Positions 25,477 through 33,713 of a DNA stretch of 64,000 bases are shown one piece after another. The stretch comes from Romboutsia weinsteinii (GTDB lineage Bacteria > Bacillota > Clostridia > Peptostreptococcales > Peptostreptococcaceae). The stretch's first letter is position 1; every line of letters begins with the position of its first letter. The DNA lies in the NCBI RefSeq assembly GCF_002250835.2, contig NZ_NOJY02000009.1, forward strand, positions 83,517 through 147,516, in the 5' to 3' direction. A model generated the notes under the pieces. It had not been told where the DNA came from and ran no database searches. It was given only the letters and a program-made list of their open reading frames with translations. A program made the position numbers and the translations under genes.

Positions 25477-26514
25477 ATGATAAATATAGGTATAATAGGG
25501 GCAGGAAGAATAGGAAAGGTTCATGGAGAAAGTATCAGCAGATATGTTAAAGGAGCTAGAGTAAAATCAATATACAACTTTATATTAGATGATTCAACAG
25601 TTGCTTGGGCGAAAGAAATGGGGATAGATGAAGTATATGATGATTATACAAAAATATTAAATGATGAAGAAATAGACGCGGTATTAATATGTACTTCAAC
25701 AGACACTCACTCTCCAATATCAATAGAAGCTATAAAAGCAGGAAAGCATGTATTCTGTGAAAAACCAATAGATCATGATGTAGAAAAAATACAAAATGTT
25801 ATAAAGGAACTTGAAAATTCAAATGTAAAATATCAAGTAGGATTTAATAGAAGATTTGACCACAACTTTATGGCAGCTAAAGAAGCTGTAGAAGCTGGGA
25901 AAATAGGTGATATAAACATAATTAAAATAACTTCTAGAGACCCGGAAGCTCCTCCTGTAAGCTATGTTAAAGTATCTGGTGGAATGTTCTTAGATATGAC
26001 TATACATGATTTTGATATGGTTAGATACTTATCAGGCAGTGAAGTAGAAGAAGTATATGCAATGGGTGCAGTACTTGTAAATGAAGAAATAGGTAAAGCT
26101 GGAGATATAGATACAGCAATAATAACTATGAAGTTAGCAAACGGAGCCTTAGCAGTAATAGATAATTCTAGAGAAGCTTGTTATGGATATGATCAAAGAG
26201 CAGAAGTATTCGGATCAAGAGGCTCTGTATCAGTAGGAAACGATACTAATTCAACTGCAATAATAAGCAATAAAGATGGGGTATCAGGTGAAAAGCCACT
26301 TTACTTCTTCCTACAAAGATATATGCAAGCATATGCAAATGAAGTAAGCCAATTTGTAGATGCAATAGTAAATGATACAGAAGTACCAGTTGGTGTATTA
26401 GATGGATTAAATCCAGTATTAATAGGATTAGCAGCACAAAAGTCATTAAGAGAAAATAGACCAGTTAAAATAAGTGAAATATCAGTATCAGAAACAGTAA
26501 ATGCTTTAGCTTAA
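25477..26514 (+). CDS. iolG: Inositol 2-dehydrogenase
   Basis: A 345-residue Gfo/Idh/MocA-family oxidoreductase that oxidises myo-inositol to 2-keto-myo-inositol (scyllo-inosose) with NAD+. The Rossmann motif is GIIGAGRIGKVHGESI at the N-terminus. The catalytic EKP signature is HVFCEKPIDHD near residue 92, followed by GFNRRFDHNF and the GGMFLDMTIHDFDMVRYL segment near residue 170, with the family's Asp/His. It is typical in length. Adjacent iolE supplies the next step. A second Gfo/Idh gene lies at 29312, presumably for another inositol isomer. Confidence 0.93.
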   Translation: MINIGIIGAGRIGKVHGESISRYVKGARVKSIYNFILDDSTVAWAKEMGIDEVYDDYTKILNDEEIDAVLICTSTDTHSPISIEAIKAGKHVFCEKPIDHDVEKIQNVIKELENSNVKYQVGFNRRFDHNFMAAKEAVEAGKIGDINIIKITSRDPEAPPVSYVKVSGGMFLDMTIHDFDMVRYLSGSEVEEVYAMGAVLVNEEIGKAGDIDTAIITMKLANGALAVIDNSREACYGYDQRAEVFGSRGSVSVGNDTNSTAIISNKDGVSGEKPLYFFLQRYMQAYANEVSQFVDAIVNDTEVPVGVLDGLNPVLIGLAAQKSLRENRPVKISEISVSETVNALA

Positions 26515-26551
26515 TTTATATAAATAATTACATTAATCAGGGGGATAAAAA

Positions 26552-27463
26552 ATGTTTAATAAAGATAAAGTTAAATTAGGAATAGCTCCAATAGCTTGGA
26601 CAAATGATGATATGCCAGACTTAGGAAAAGAAAATACTTTTGAGCAGTGTATAAGTGAAATGGCATTAGCTGGATTTAGTGGAAGTGAAGTAGGAAATAA
26701 ATACCCAAGGGATACTAAAGTACTTAAAAAAGCTTTAGAACTTAGAAATATGGAAATAGCAAGTGCATGGTTTAGTTCATTCTTAACTACAAAGCCTTAT
26801 GAAGAAACTGCGCAAGAGTTTATAGAACATAGAGACTTCTTACATGAAATGGGAGCAAAAGTAGTAGTAGTTTCAGAACAAGGTCACAGTATCCAAGGTC
26901 AAATGGAAACTCCGGTATTTGATGGGAAATATATAATGAACGAAGAAGAATGGAATATGCTAGCAGAAGGTTTAAATAAACTAGGAGCATTAGCTCAAGA
27001 AAAAGGTATGAAATTAGTATACCATCATCATATGGGAACAGTAGTACAAACTACTGAAGAAATAGACAAGCTAATGGCAATGACTGATGAAAACTTAGTA
27101 TACTTATTATTTGATAGCGGACATTTAGTATATTCAGGAGAAAATGCTCTTGAAGTATTAACTAAATATGTAGATAGAGTTAAGCACGTGCACTTAAAAG
27201 ATATAAGATCAAACATAGTAAATAACGTAAAAGAAGAAAAATTAAGTTTCTTAAAAGGTGTTAGACTAGGTGCATTTACGGTTCCTGGTGATGGAGACAT
27301 AGACTTTGAACCATTATTTAGAGTATTAGCTGACAATAATTATGAAGGATGGTTATTAGTAGAAGCAGAGCAAGATCCAGCTATTGCTAATCCATTTGAA
27401 TATGCCCTAAAGGCAAGAAAATATATAGCTCAAAAAACTCAATTAGAAAAAGTAGAAGCATAA
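26552..27463 (+). CDS. iolE: Myo-inosose-2 dehydratase
   Basis: A 303-residue TIM-barrel enzyme of the xylose-isomerase-like superfamily that dehydrates 2-keto-myo-inositol to the diketone used by IolD. Recognisable segments are [15 protein letters not shown] at the N-terminus, [45 protein letters not shown] and [10 protein letters not shown], which supply the metal ligands. It starts after CAGGGGG and is followed by a terminator-like hairpin before the transporter gene, so catabolic enzymes may be expressed at a higher level than the transporter. Confidence 0.95.
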   Translation: MFNKDKVKLGIAPIAWTNDDMPDLGKENTFEQCISEMALAGFSGSEVGNKYPRDTKVLKKALELRNMEIASAWFSSFLTTKPYEETAQEFIEHRDFLHEMGAKVVVVSEQGHSIQGQMETPVFDGKYIMNEEEWNMLAEGLNKLGALAQEKGMKLVYHHHMGTVVQTTEEIDKLMAMTDENLVYLLFDSGHLVYSGENALEVLTKYVDRVKHVHLKDIRSNIVNNVKEEKLSFLKGVRLGAFTVPGDGDIDFEPLFRVLADNNYEGWLLVEAEQDPAIANPFEYALKARKYIAQKTQLEKVEA

Positions 27464-27485
27464 ATATTTTAGACATTTAACTAGA

Positions 27486-27526
27486 AAATAATAAGCAAGT
27501 TATGAAATTAACTTGCTTATTATTTA
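27486..27526 (+). terminator. Terminator-like hairpin between iolE and the symporter gene
   Basis: AAATAATAAGCAAGTTA pairs with TAACTTGCTTATTATTT, only 30 bases before the symporter start. It probably gives partial termination within the operon, or the symporter uses another promoter. Confidence 0.65.
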
Positions 27527-27555
27527 AAATAAATTTTAAAATCGGGGGTATTACT

Positions 27556-29202
27556 ATGGATTTATTTGTTATTATAACATTTTTAGCTTTTACTTTAGGT
27601 GTAGCATTTATATCTTGGTACAAAACTAGAGGCTCGAACTTTTCATCTAAAGATGGATATTTCCTTGCAGGAAGAAGTCTTACGGGAGTAACAATAGCAG
27701 GAACAATAATGCTAACAAATCTGTCTACAGAACAGTTAATAGGATTAACAGGACAAAGTTATATGACAAATATGGGTCCTATGGCTTGGGAGGCTACATC
27801 TTGTGTTGCATTAGTATTAATGGCTTTTGTATTTTTACCAAAATATCTGAAAAGTGGTATAGCGACAATACCAGATTTTTTAGAAGAGCGTTATGATTAC
27901 TCAACTAAAAGAATAGTTTCATTATTATTTATATTAGGATATATATTAACTTACTTACCAACAGTACTTTATTCAGGATCTTTAGTTTTAAATCAATTAT
28001 TTGGAATAAGTGATAGATTAGGTGTAAGTGATTTTTCAGCCATACTTATAATAAGTGGAGCAATAGGAGTAGTTGGCATATTATATACAACTTTTGGAGG
28101 ACTTAAAATAACAGCATATGCTGATACAATAAATGGTGTAGGTCTTTTAATCGGTGGACTTATGATACCAATACTTGGTCTTATAGCGCTTGGCGATGGA
28201 AGTTTTATGGATGGAATAAATACTTTGATTACAGTAAACCCAGAAAAACTAAACGCAATAAATCCAGCAAACTCACAAGCACCATTAGTACCATGGCCAG
28301 TATTATTTACAGGATTATTATTTAATAACTTATTCTACTGGTGTACGAACCAAGCTATTGTTCAAAAAACTTTTGGAGCTAAAAACTTAGCAGAGGCTCA
28401 AAAAGGAGTTATATTTACAGGATTTTTAAAATTAATAGGTCCATTTTTCTTAGTAATACCAGGAATAATTGCATTCCATTTATATGGAAATACATTAAGT
28501 AATGCAGATTTAGCGTATCCTACATTAGTATTAGATGTGCTACCTAAACCACTACTTGGACTATTTGCAGCAGTTTTATTCGGAGCTATACTAAGTTCAT
28601 TTAATGGAGCATTAAACAGTACATCAACATTGTTTACATTAGATATCTATAAGCCTATTATGCAAAAGAAAGCTCAAAAAATGTTAGCTACATCAGGTAA
28701 TGATGAAGTAGCTCTTGATAAGACTGATGAGGAACTAGTTAATATGGGTAGAAAATTTACAACTGGGCTTGCGATATTATCAATAGCAATAGCTCCATTT
28801 ATTTTATATGCACCAGCTGGATTATTTGGATATTTACAAGAATGTTTTGGATTCTATAATGTGCCAATACTTGCAGCTGTAGTTATTGGAATATTCAGTA
28901 AAAAAGTTCCGGCGATAGCTCCAAAGATTGCTTTAGTATCACATATAATATTATACTCATTATCAAAAGTATTCTTAGGACATGTACACTTCCTATATGT
29001 ATTAGGTGTATTATTCCCAATAAATATTTTAATAATGTTATATGTAGGTAAAATTAAACCGAGGGAAAACGATTTTGTACAAGCGGATGCTGGTGTAGTA
29101 GATCTTACACCTTGGAAATATGCAAAACCAATAGCCCTATTCTCGATTATAGCAATGGCAATAATGTACTTAGTATTCTCTCCACTAGGATTGGGTGCAT
29201 AA
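27556..29202 (+). CDS. SSS-family sodium/solute symporter, probable inositol transporter
   Basis: A 548-residue sodium:solute symporter family protein with about 14 membrane spans. Typical features are the DGYFLAGRSLTG loop after the first span, MLTNLSTEQLIGLTGQSY, the LYTTFGGLKITAYADTING segment and WCTNQAIVQKTFGAKN. The ATG at 27556 has CGGGGGT upstream; the in-frame start at 27502 lies in the preceding hairpin and is rejected. Within an inositol operon it most likely imports myo-inositol or its isomers with Na+. This contrasts with the MFS transporter IolT of Bacillus. Confidence 0.88.
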   Translation: MDLFVIITFLAFTLGVAFISWYKTRGSNFSSKDGYFLAGRSLTGVTIAGTIMLTNLSTEQLIGLTGQSYMTNMGPMAWEATSCVALVLMAFVFLPKYLKSGIATIPDFLEERYDYSTKRIVSLLFILGYILTYLPTVLYSGSLVLNQLFGISDRLGVSDFSAILIISGAIGVVGILYTTFGGLKITAYADTINGVGLLIGGLMIPILGLIALGDGSFMDGINTLITVNPEKLNAINPANSQAPLVPWPVLFTGLLFNNLFYWCTNQAIVQKTFGAKNLAEAQKGVIFTGFLKLIGPFFLVIPGIIAFHLYGNTLSNADLAYPTLVLDVLPKPLLGLFAAVLFGAILSSFNGALNSTSTLFTLDIYKPIMQKKAQKMLATSGNDEVALDKTDEELVNMGRKFTTGLAILSIAIAPFILYAPAGLFGYLQECFGFYNVPILAAVVIGIFSKKVPAIAPKIALVSHIILYSLSKVFLGHVHFLYVLGVLFPINILIMLYVGKIKPRENDFVQADAGVVDLTPWKYAKPIALFSIIAMAIMYLVFSPLGLGA

Positions 29203-29311
29203 AAATAGAGCAATATAAAATTGCCCTTAAAAATAATATAAAAATACGTGTGAATTAAATTATAACAAAAAATATAGTAAGAGTAAATAGTTAGATGGGA
29301 GGAGAATATTT

Positions 29312-30358
29312 ATGAAAAAGATTGTAAAGTTCGGTATTGTTGGATTAGGAAGATTAGGAAGAGCCCATGCAGAAAATATCGCTTTTAAAATACCCAATGC
29401 AAAGCTTATAGCTGTGTGCTCTATAGATGAAAGAGAAGTAGAAGAAGTTCAAAATTCTTGGGGAATAGAATATGGTTACACTGATTATGATGAAATGCTT
29501 AAAAATAAGAATCTAGATGCAATATTTGTTTCATCTCCATCAGGATATCACTGTGAACAAATAAAAAAAGCTTTGGATGCAGGTTTTCATGTATTTAGTG
29601 AAAAGCCACTAGGACTTTACTTAGAAGATGCACTAGAAGCTATGGAAGCTGTAAATAGTCATAATGATAAAATCTTTATGCTAGGATTTATGAGAAGATA
29701 CGATAGATCTTATGCATATGCTAAGAAAAAAATTGAAGAAGGTCATATAGGAAAGCCAGTGCTAATAAGATGTTACGGATTAGATCCAGCGCCTGCTATG
29801 GAAGGGTTCTTAAAATTTGCTAAAAATAGTTATAGTGGAGGACTATTTTTAGATATGGCTATACATGATATAGATTTAGCTAGATGGTACATGGACTCTG
29901 AAATAGATAAAGTATGGGCTATAGGTGGAGCATATGAGTATCCTGAATTTAATGAATTAAATGATGCAGAAACTGGTGCTGCTATGGCTAAATTTAAAAA
30001 TGGAACTATGGGTATATTTGTAGCAGGAAGAAATTGTGCTCATGGATACCATATAGAAACTGAAATAATAGGAACAAAAGGAACACTAAGAATTGGAACA
30101 ACTCCTGACAAAAACTTAGTTACAGTATTTGATGATAGAGGAATAAACAAAGAGTGTGCAGGAGGATTTTTAGAAAGATTTGAGGATGCATATTTACAAG
30201 AAGTAAAAGAATTTGTTGACTGTGTACTTAACAATAAAAAGCCAAATGTTACTGTAGAGGATGGTGTGCTATCAACAATAGCTGGATATGCATTTAAAGA
30301 GTCATTTGAAACTGGAGAATTAGTTGAAGTTAAATACTTAGAGACTGTAAATATATAA
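29312..30358 (+). CDS. Second Gfo/Idh/MocA inositol-type dehydrogenase
   Basis: A 348-residue paralogue of IolG with Rossmann motif GIVGLGRLGRAHAENI, the signature HVFSEKPLG near residue 95, GFMRRYDRSY and GGLFLDMAIHDIDLARWY. It has its own GGGAGGAG site and a 109-base upstream gap. Paralogous dehydrogenases in iol clusters (IolX, IolW, IolU) act on scyllo-inositol or other stereoisomers. That is the likely role here, widening substrate range, but the cofactor and isomer cannot be decided by eye. Confidence 0.87.
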   Translation: MKKIVKFGIVGLGRLGRAHAENIAFKIPNAKLIAVCSIDEREVEEVQNSWGIEYGYTDYDEMLKNKNLDAIFVSSPSGYHCEQIKKALDAGFHVFSEKPLGLYLEDALEAMEAVNSHNDKIFMLGFMRRYDRSYAYAKKKIEEGHIGKPVLIRCYGLDPAPAMEGFLKFAKNSYSGGLFLDMAIHDIDLARWYMDSEIDKVWAIGGAYEYPEFNELNDAETGAAMAKFKNGTMGIFVAGRNCAHGYHIETEIIGTKGTLRIGTTPDKNLVTVFDDRGINKECAGGFLERFEDAYLQEVKEFVDCVLNNKKPNVTVEDGVLSTIAGYAFKESFETGELVEVKYLETVNI

Positions 30359-30369
30359 GAGGGATAAAT

Positions 30370-31188
30370 ATGTACATTAAAGATATAGATATAATTTGTA
30401 ATATTGCAGAAGACAAATACAAATTATCAAAAAAAAATCCAAGTAAATATTTGACTAGAGCAATAGTAGCTGGGCTTTACTTAGTAGTAGCCATAATATT
30501 ATCATATACTACAGGAGCCGTACTATATGATATGTCACCTGAAATATCAAGGGTTATGGTAGCTGCAACTTTTTCTTTAGCCTTAGGGCTAATAGCCTTT
30601 CTTGGAGGAGAATTATTTACTGGTAATAACTTAGTGATGGCTCTTGGAGTATATAACAAAAGATGCAGACTTAGTATGGCTATCAGAGTATGGATATTTA
30701 GTTATATAGGAAACTTTATAGGATCTGTAATATTATCATTTATATTTGTAAAAAGTGGAGCTTCTTTAAGTTTATTACAAGAATACACGTCAAATATTGT
30801 ATATGCTAAACTTGAATTACCTGTCTTAGAGCTATTTCTAAGAGGTGTATTATGCAACTTCATGGTTTGTATAGCAGTCTTATCAAGTATAAAGATGAAG
30901 ACTGAAGGTGGAAAGCTTACTATTATGTTTTGGTGTATATTCGCATTTGTAATAGCAGGATTTGAACATAGCATAGCAAATATGGGAATATTTTCAGTAT
31001 CATATTTAGCTTTAGGTGGATTGCCCCTAGATTTGGTATTTAGAAATTTACTTTGGGTTACTCTAGGTAATATTGTAGGTGGAGCTGTATTACTTGCTTT
31101 ACCACTTAAGCTTATGAGCTATGACGATGTAGCTTTAAAAGAAGAGTGTATAGAGCTAGAGTATAAGTCAGAAAATATAAGAGTATAA
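30370..31188 (+). CDS. Formate/nitrite transporter (FNT) family channel
   Basis: A 272-residue FNT-family channel with six membrane spans and the family signature GGELFTGNNLVMALGVYNKR near residue 77, followed by the re-entrant NFIGS segment and the central-pore GFEHSIANMG motif with its histidine. FNT pentamers move formate, nitrite, lactate, acetate or other small monovalent acids, coupled to protons. It lies 11 bases after the second dehydrogenase gene and ends at the operon terminator. A role in exporting acidic products of inositol fermentation is therefore likely (inference). Confidence 0.9.
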   Translation: MYIKDIDIICNIAEDKYKLSKKNPSKYLTRAIVAGLYLVVAIILSYTTGAVLYDMSPEISRVMVAATFSLALGLIAFLGGELFTGNNLVMALGVYNKRCRLSMAIRVWIFSYIGNFIGSVILSFIFVKSGASLSLLQEYTSNIVYAKLELPVLELFLRGVLCNFMVCIAVLSSIKMKTEGGKLTIMFWCIFAFVIAGFEHSIANMGIFSVSYLALGGLPLDLVFRNLLWVTLGNIVGGAVLLALPLKLMSYDDVALKEECIELEYKSENIRV

Positions 31189-31190
31189 AT

Positions 31191-31232
31191 AAAAAGTTAC
31201 CTAAAATGAAAATTCATTTTAGGTAACTTTTT
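31191..31232 (+). terminator. Terminator of the inositol operon
   Basis: AAAAAGTTACCTAAAATGAA and its perfect complement flank a two-base loop, ending in a T-run. Confidence 0.9.
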
Positions 31233-31294
31233 ATTTTGATTATTTTAAAGATAATATAAGAGTAGTTAAGATTATTACAGAATTATTTATAACC

Positions 31295-31324
31295 TTGAAT
31301 AGTGATTTTATTTGATGCTATAAT
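31295..31324 (+). promoter_or_regulatory. Promoter of the structured leader
   Basis: TTGAAT (31295-31300) and TATAAT (31319-31324) are 18 bases apart, about 50 bases upstream of the leader ORF. Confidence 0.6.
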
Positions 31325-31374
31325 TTATATGATATATTAAATTAACATATAAAAAATATAAAGGAGAGATATTT

Positions 31375-31428
31375 ATGAAAAATAGAATAGAGTTAATTAT
31401 TTCTTCTGGCTCCGTGCAAAGACTGTAA
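31375..31428 (+). CDS. Possible 17-residue leader peptide
   Basis: A short frame (MKNRIELIISSGSVQRL) with an excellent AAAGGAGAG site. Its stop codon falls just after the first arm of the GC-rich inverted repeat at 31416-31501. The arrangement resembles leader peptides that control a downstream gene through ribosome position. Existence as a translated peptide is inferred from the ribosome site only. Confidence 0.4.
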   Translation: MKNRIELIISSGSVQRL

Positions 31429-31501
31429 TACATTCAGGACTAAACTTTGTTCGGGGCCGGGCTAAAATGGATTCGGTTAAGTTGTTTTGTGCAGTCTTTG
31501 C
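31408..31501 (+). ncRNA. GC-rich, pseudoknot-capable leader RNA
   Basis: GCAAAGACTG (31416-31425) is perfectly complementary to CAGTCTTTGC (31492-31501). GGCTCC (31408-31413) can also pair with GGGGCC (31453-31458), an interleaved topology that would make a pseudoknot or two mutually exclusive folds. A small CCGG/TCGG hairpin sits inside. The segment is clearly richer in G and C than its surroundings. I do not recognise it as a named riboswitch. Confidence 0.5.
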
Positions 31502-31541
31502 TTCATTATTTACGAACAAAAAGTAGATAGGAGCGAATATT

Positions 31542-31817
31542 ATGAAATATGAAAAAGCACAAAATCTATTACCAGAAAATATAATTGAATTAATTCAAGA
31601 ATATATAGATGGTGGATATTTATATATACCTAGAAAAACTAATAATAGAAAGTCTTGGGGAGAAGGAACTGAGACTAAAAAAGATTTAAAGGAAAGAAAT
31701 ATTGAAATATTAAAAAGATATGATGAAGGTGTTTCAGCTAAAGAGTTAACTAAAAATTACTTCCTTACTGAAAATAGTATCAGAAGAATAATAAGACAGG
31801 AAAAGAAAGTTGTTTAG
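31542..31817 (+). CDS. CD3324-type small HTH protein
   Basis: A 91-residue protein of the clostridial CD3324 family (Mor-activator-like). The N-terminal half, LPENIIELIQEYIDGGYLYIPRK, resembles the Mor/CD3324 dimerisation region. The C-terminal half, IEILKRYDEGVSAKELTKNY followed by FLTENSIRRIIRQ, is a helix-turn-helix. It probably binds DNA, but no target is known. The ribosome site is TAGGAGCG. It is expressed from the promoter and structured leader upstream and ends at its own terminator, so the leader RNA most likely controls only this gene. Confidence 0.8.
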   Translation: MKYEKAQNLLPENIIELIQEYIDGGYLYIPRKTNNRKSWGEGTETKKDLKERNIEILKRYDEGVSAKELTKNYFLTENSIRRIIRQEKKVV

Positions 31818-31819
31818 AA

Positions 31820-31864
31820 TATAGGTACTTGGTTATTAATAAATAATCGAGTGCCTATTTTTAT
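31820..31864 (+). terminator. Terminator after the CD3324-type gene
   Basis: A long stem between ATAGGTACTTGGTTATT and its wobble-containing complement ending in GTGCCTAT, followed by TTTTTATA. Confidence 0.75.
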
Positions 31865-31936
31865 ATACAATACCATTAGAATGAATATATCTAGAGTTTG
31901 AATTAGGTTAACTTTCTTACAGAAAAATTCGTGAAC

Positions 31937-31966
31937 TTGAGATAAGCTTAGGTTGAATGTTATGAT
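31937..31966 (+). promoter_or_regulatory. Putative promoter of the ABC-F gene
   Basis: TTGAGA (31937-31942) and TATGAT (31961-31966) are 18 bases apart, 65 bases upstream of the ABC-F start. Confidence 0.5.
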
Positions 31967-32030
31967 TTTATTAAGATATTAAATAAATACTATTATATAT
32001 CAGAATAATTGCAAAGTAGAGGGAAGGACA

Positions 32031-33602
32031 ATGAGTATTTTAACAGTTGAAAATATGAGCCATGGATTTGGGGATAGGATAATTTTCAATAATGTATCTT
32101 TTAAATTGTTAAAGGGCGAACATATTGGGATTGTAGGAGCAAATGGTGAAGGTAAATCAACTTTCATGAATTTAATTACTAACAAGATAATACAAGACAG
32201 TGGAAAGATAGAGTGGAGTAGTAAAGTAAGTATAGGATATATGGACCAGCATACACATCTAAAGGAAGGAATGTCTATAAGAGATGTATTAAAAGAAGCA
32301 TTCAAAGATTGGTTTGAATTAGAAGAAAAACTAAATAGTCTGTATAATGATATATGCAATATGAACGAATATGAGATAAATAAAGCATTAGAGAAAAGTG
32401 TTATAATGCAAGATACTTTAGATAATAATGGATTTTATACTATAGATTCAAAGATTGAGGCAGTAGCTCTTGGTTTAGGCCTTAGAGAAGTTGGGCTTGA
32501 AAAAGATGTATCAAAACTAAGTGGAGGTCAAAGAACAAAAGTGTTACTAGCCAAATTGCTTTTAGAGAAACCAGATATACTATTATTAGATGAGCCAACA
32601 AACTATTTGGATATAGAACATATTGAATGGCTGAAGAAATATTTACAAGTATATGAGAATGCATTTATATTAATATCACATGACTTAGAATTTTTAAATG
32701 AAGTAGTAAACATAGTATGTCATATTGAAAATAAGTCTATAACAAGATATGTTGGAGATCATAAAAACTTTTTAAAAGTATATGAAGCTAATAAAATCCA
32801 ACAAAGAGCTGCTTATGTAAAGCAACAACAAGAAATTTCAAGGTTAGAGGAATATGTTGCAAAAAATATATCGAGAGCATCAACAAGTGCTATGGCAAAA
32901 TCTAGACAAAAAAGACTTGATAAGATGGAACGTATTGAAGTTTTAAAAAGTATACCTAAGCCATATTTTGATTTTAAGGAAGCAAAGTCATCAGGTAGAG
33001 TACTATTTGAAGCAAGAGACTTAATAATTGGTTATGAAAAAGCACTTACTAAGCCTTTAAATTTTACTATGGAAAGAGGTAAAAAAATTGCAATAATCGG
33101 TTCAAATGGAATAGGTAAAACAACTTTATTAAAAAGTTTAATTGGGATTATGAAACCTATCAGTGGAAATTTAGAAATAGGAGAAAATCAAGCAATAGGT
33201 TACTTCGAACAAGAAATAAAAAAAGAGAATAACAACACATCTTTAGAAGAGGTTTGGAACGAGTTTTATAAGTGTACAAAATTTGAGATAAGAAGTATGT
33301 TAGCTAAGTGTGGATTAACACAGGAACATATAGATAGTAAGGTAAATGTTTTGAGTGGTGGTGAACAAGCTAAGATTAGATTGTGTAAGTTAATTAATAG
33401 ACCAACAAATATATTAATATTAGATGAGCCAACTAACCACTTAGATGCTGATGCTAAATATGCTCTTAAAAAAGCTTTAAAAAATTATCAAGGAAGCATT
33501 CTGTTAGTATGCCATGAGCCGGAATTTTATAAGGATATTGTAGATGAGGTTATAGATTGTGAGAGATGGGTTTTAAATAACAAGAAGAATTTGATTGGAT
33601 AA
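32031..33602 (+). CDS. ABC-F family ATPase (translation factor type)
   Basis: A 523-residue soluble protein with two ABC ATPase domains and no membrane segments. Walker A motifs are GANGEGKST (about residues 36-44) and GSNGIGKTT (about 356-364). Signature motifs are LSGGQ and LSGGEQ, and both Walker B strands end in DEPTN. The linker between domains (about residues 240-320) contains the basic AMAKSRQKRLDKMER segment. ABC-F proteins bind the ribosomal E site. The linker length and sequence resemble the housekeeping YkpA/YbiT group more than the long-linker resistance group, so antibiotic protection is possible but not indicated. Confidence 0.9.
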   Translation: MSILTVENMSHGFGDRIIFNNVSFKLLKGEHIGIVGANGEGKSTFMNLITNKIIQDSGKIEWSSKVSIGYMDQHTHLKEGMSIRDVLKEAFKDWFELEEKLNSLYNDICNMNEYEINKALEKSVIMQDTLDNNGFYTIDSKIEAVALGLGLREVGLEKDVSKLSGGQRTKVLLAKLLLEKPDILLLDEPTNYLDIEHIEWLKKYLQVYENAFILISHDLEFLNEVVNIVCHIENKSITRYVGDHKNFLKVYEANKIQQRAAYVKQQQEISRLEEYVAKNISRASTSAMAKSRQKRLDKMERIEVLKSIPKPYFDFKEAKSSGRVLFEARDLIIGYEKALTKPLNFTMERGKKIAIIGSNGIGKTTLLKSLIGIMKPISGNLEIGENQAIGYFEQEIKKENNNTSLEEVWNEFYKCTKFEIRSMLAKCGLTQEHIDSKVNVLSGGEQAKIRLCKLINRPTNILILDEPTNHLDADAKYALKKALKNYQGSILLVCHEPEFYKDIVDEVIDCERWVLNNKKNLIG

Positions 33603-33713
33603 GATTTGTCTATAGTCATTATTATTAGTAATAACTAAGTTTAAAAAATAGAAGAACAGTTATAAAATAGTAGTCATAGCTTAGTATAAGGATTATACAA
33701 GGAGATGGATAAT

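Noticed and set aside
27502..27555. Upstream start for the SSS symporter
   Set aside because: Lies within the terminator-like hairpin; GGGGG before 27556 sets the start.
31401..31541. Transposase or zinc-ribbon gene remnant
   Set aside because: One open frame of about 45 codons has no recognisable match, and the Cys-rich frame has two stops; the complementary arms favour a structured leader, though this is not settled.
32031..33602. ABC-F protein as a definite antibiotic resistance factor
   Set aside because: The linker resembles housekeeping YkpA/YbiT proteins; resistance-type long linkers are not seen.
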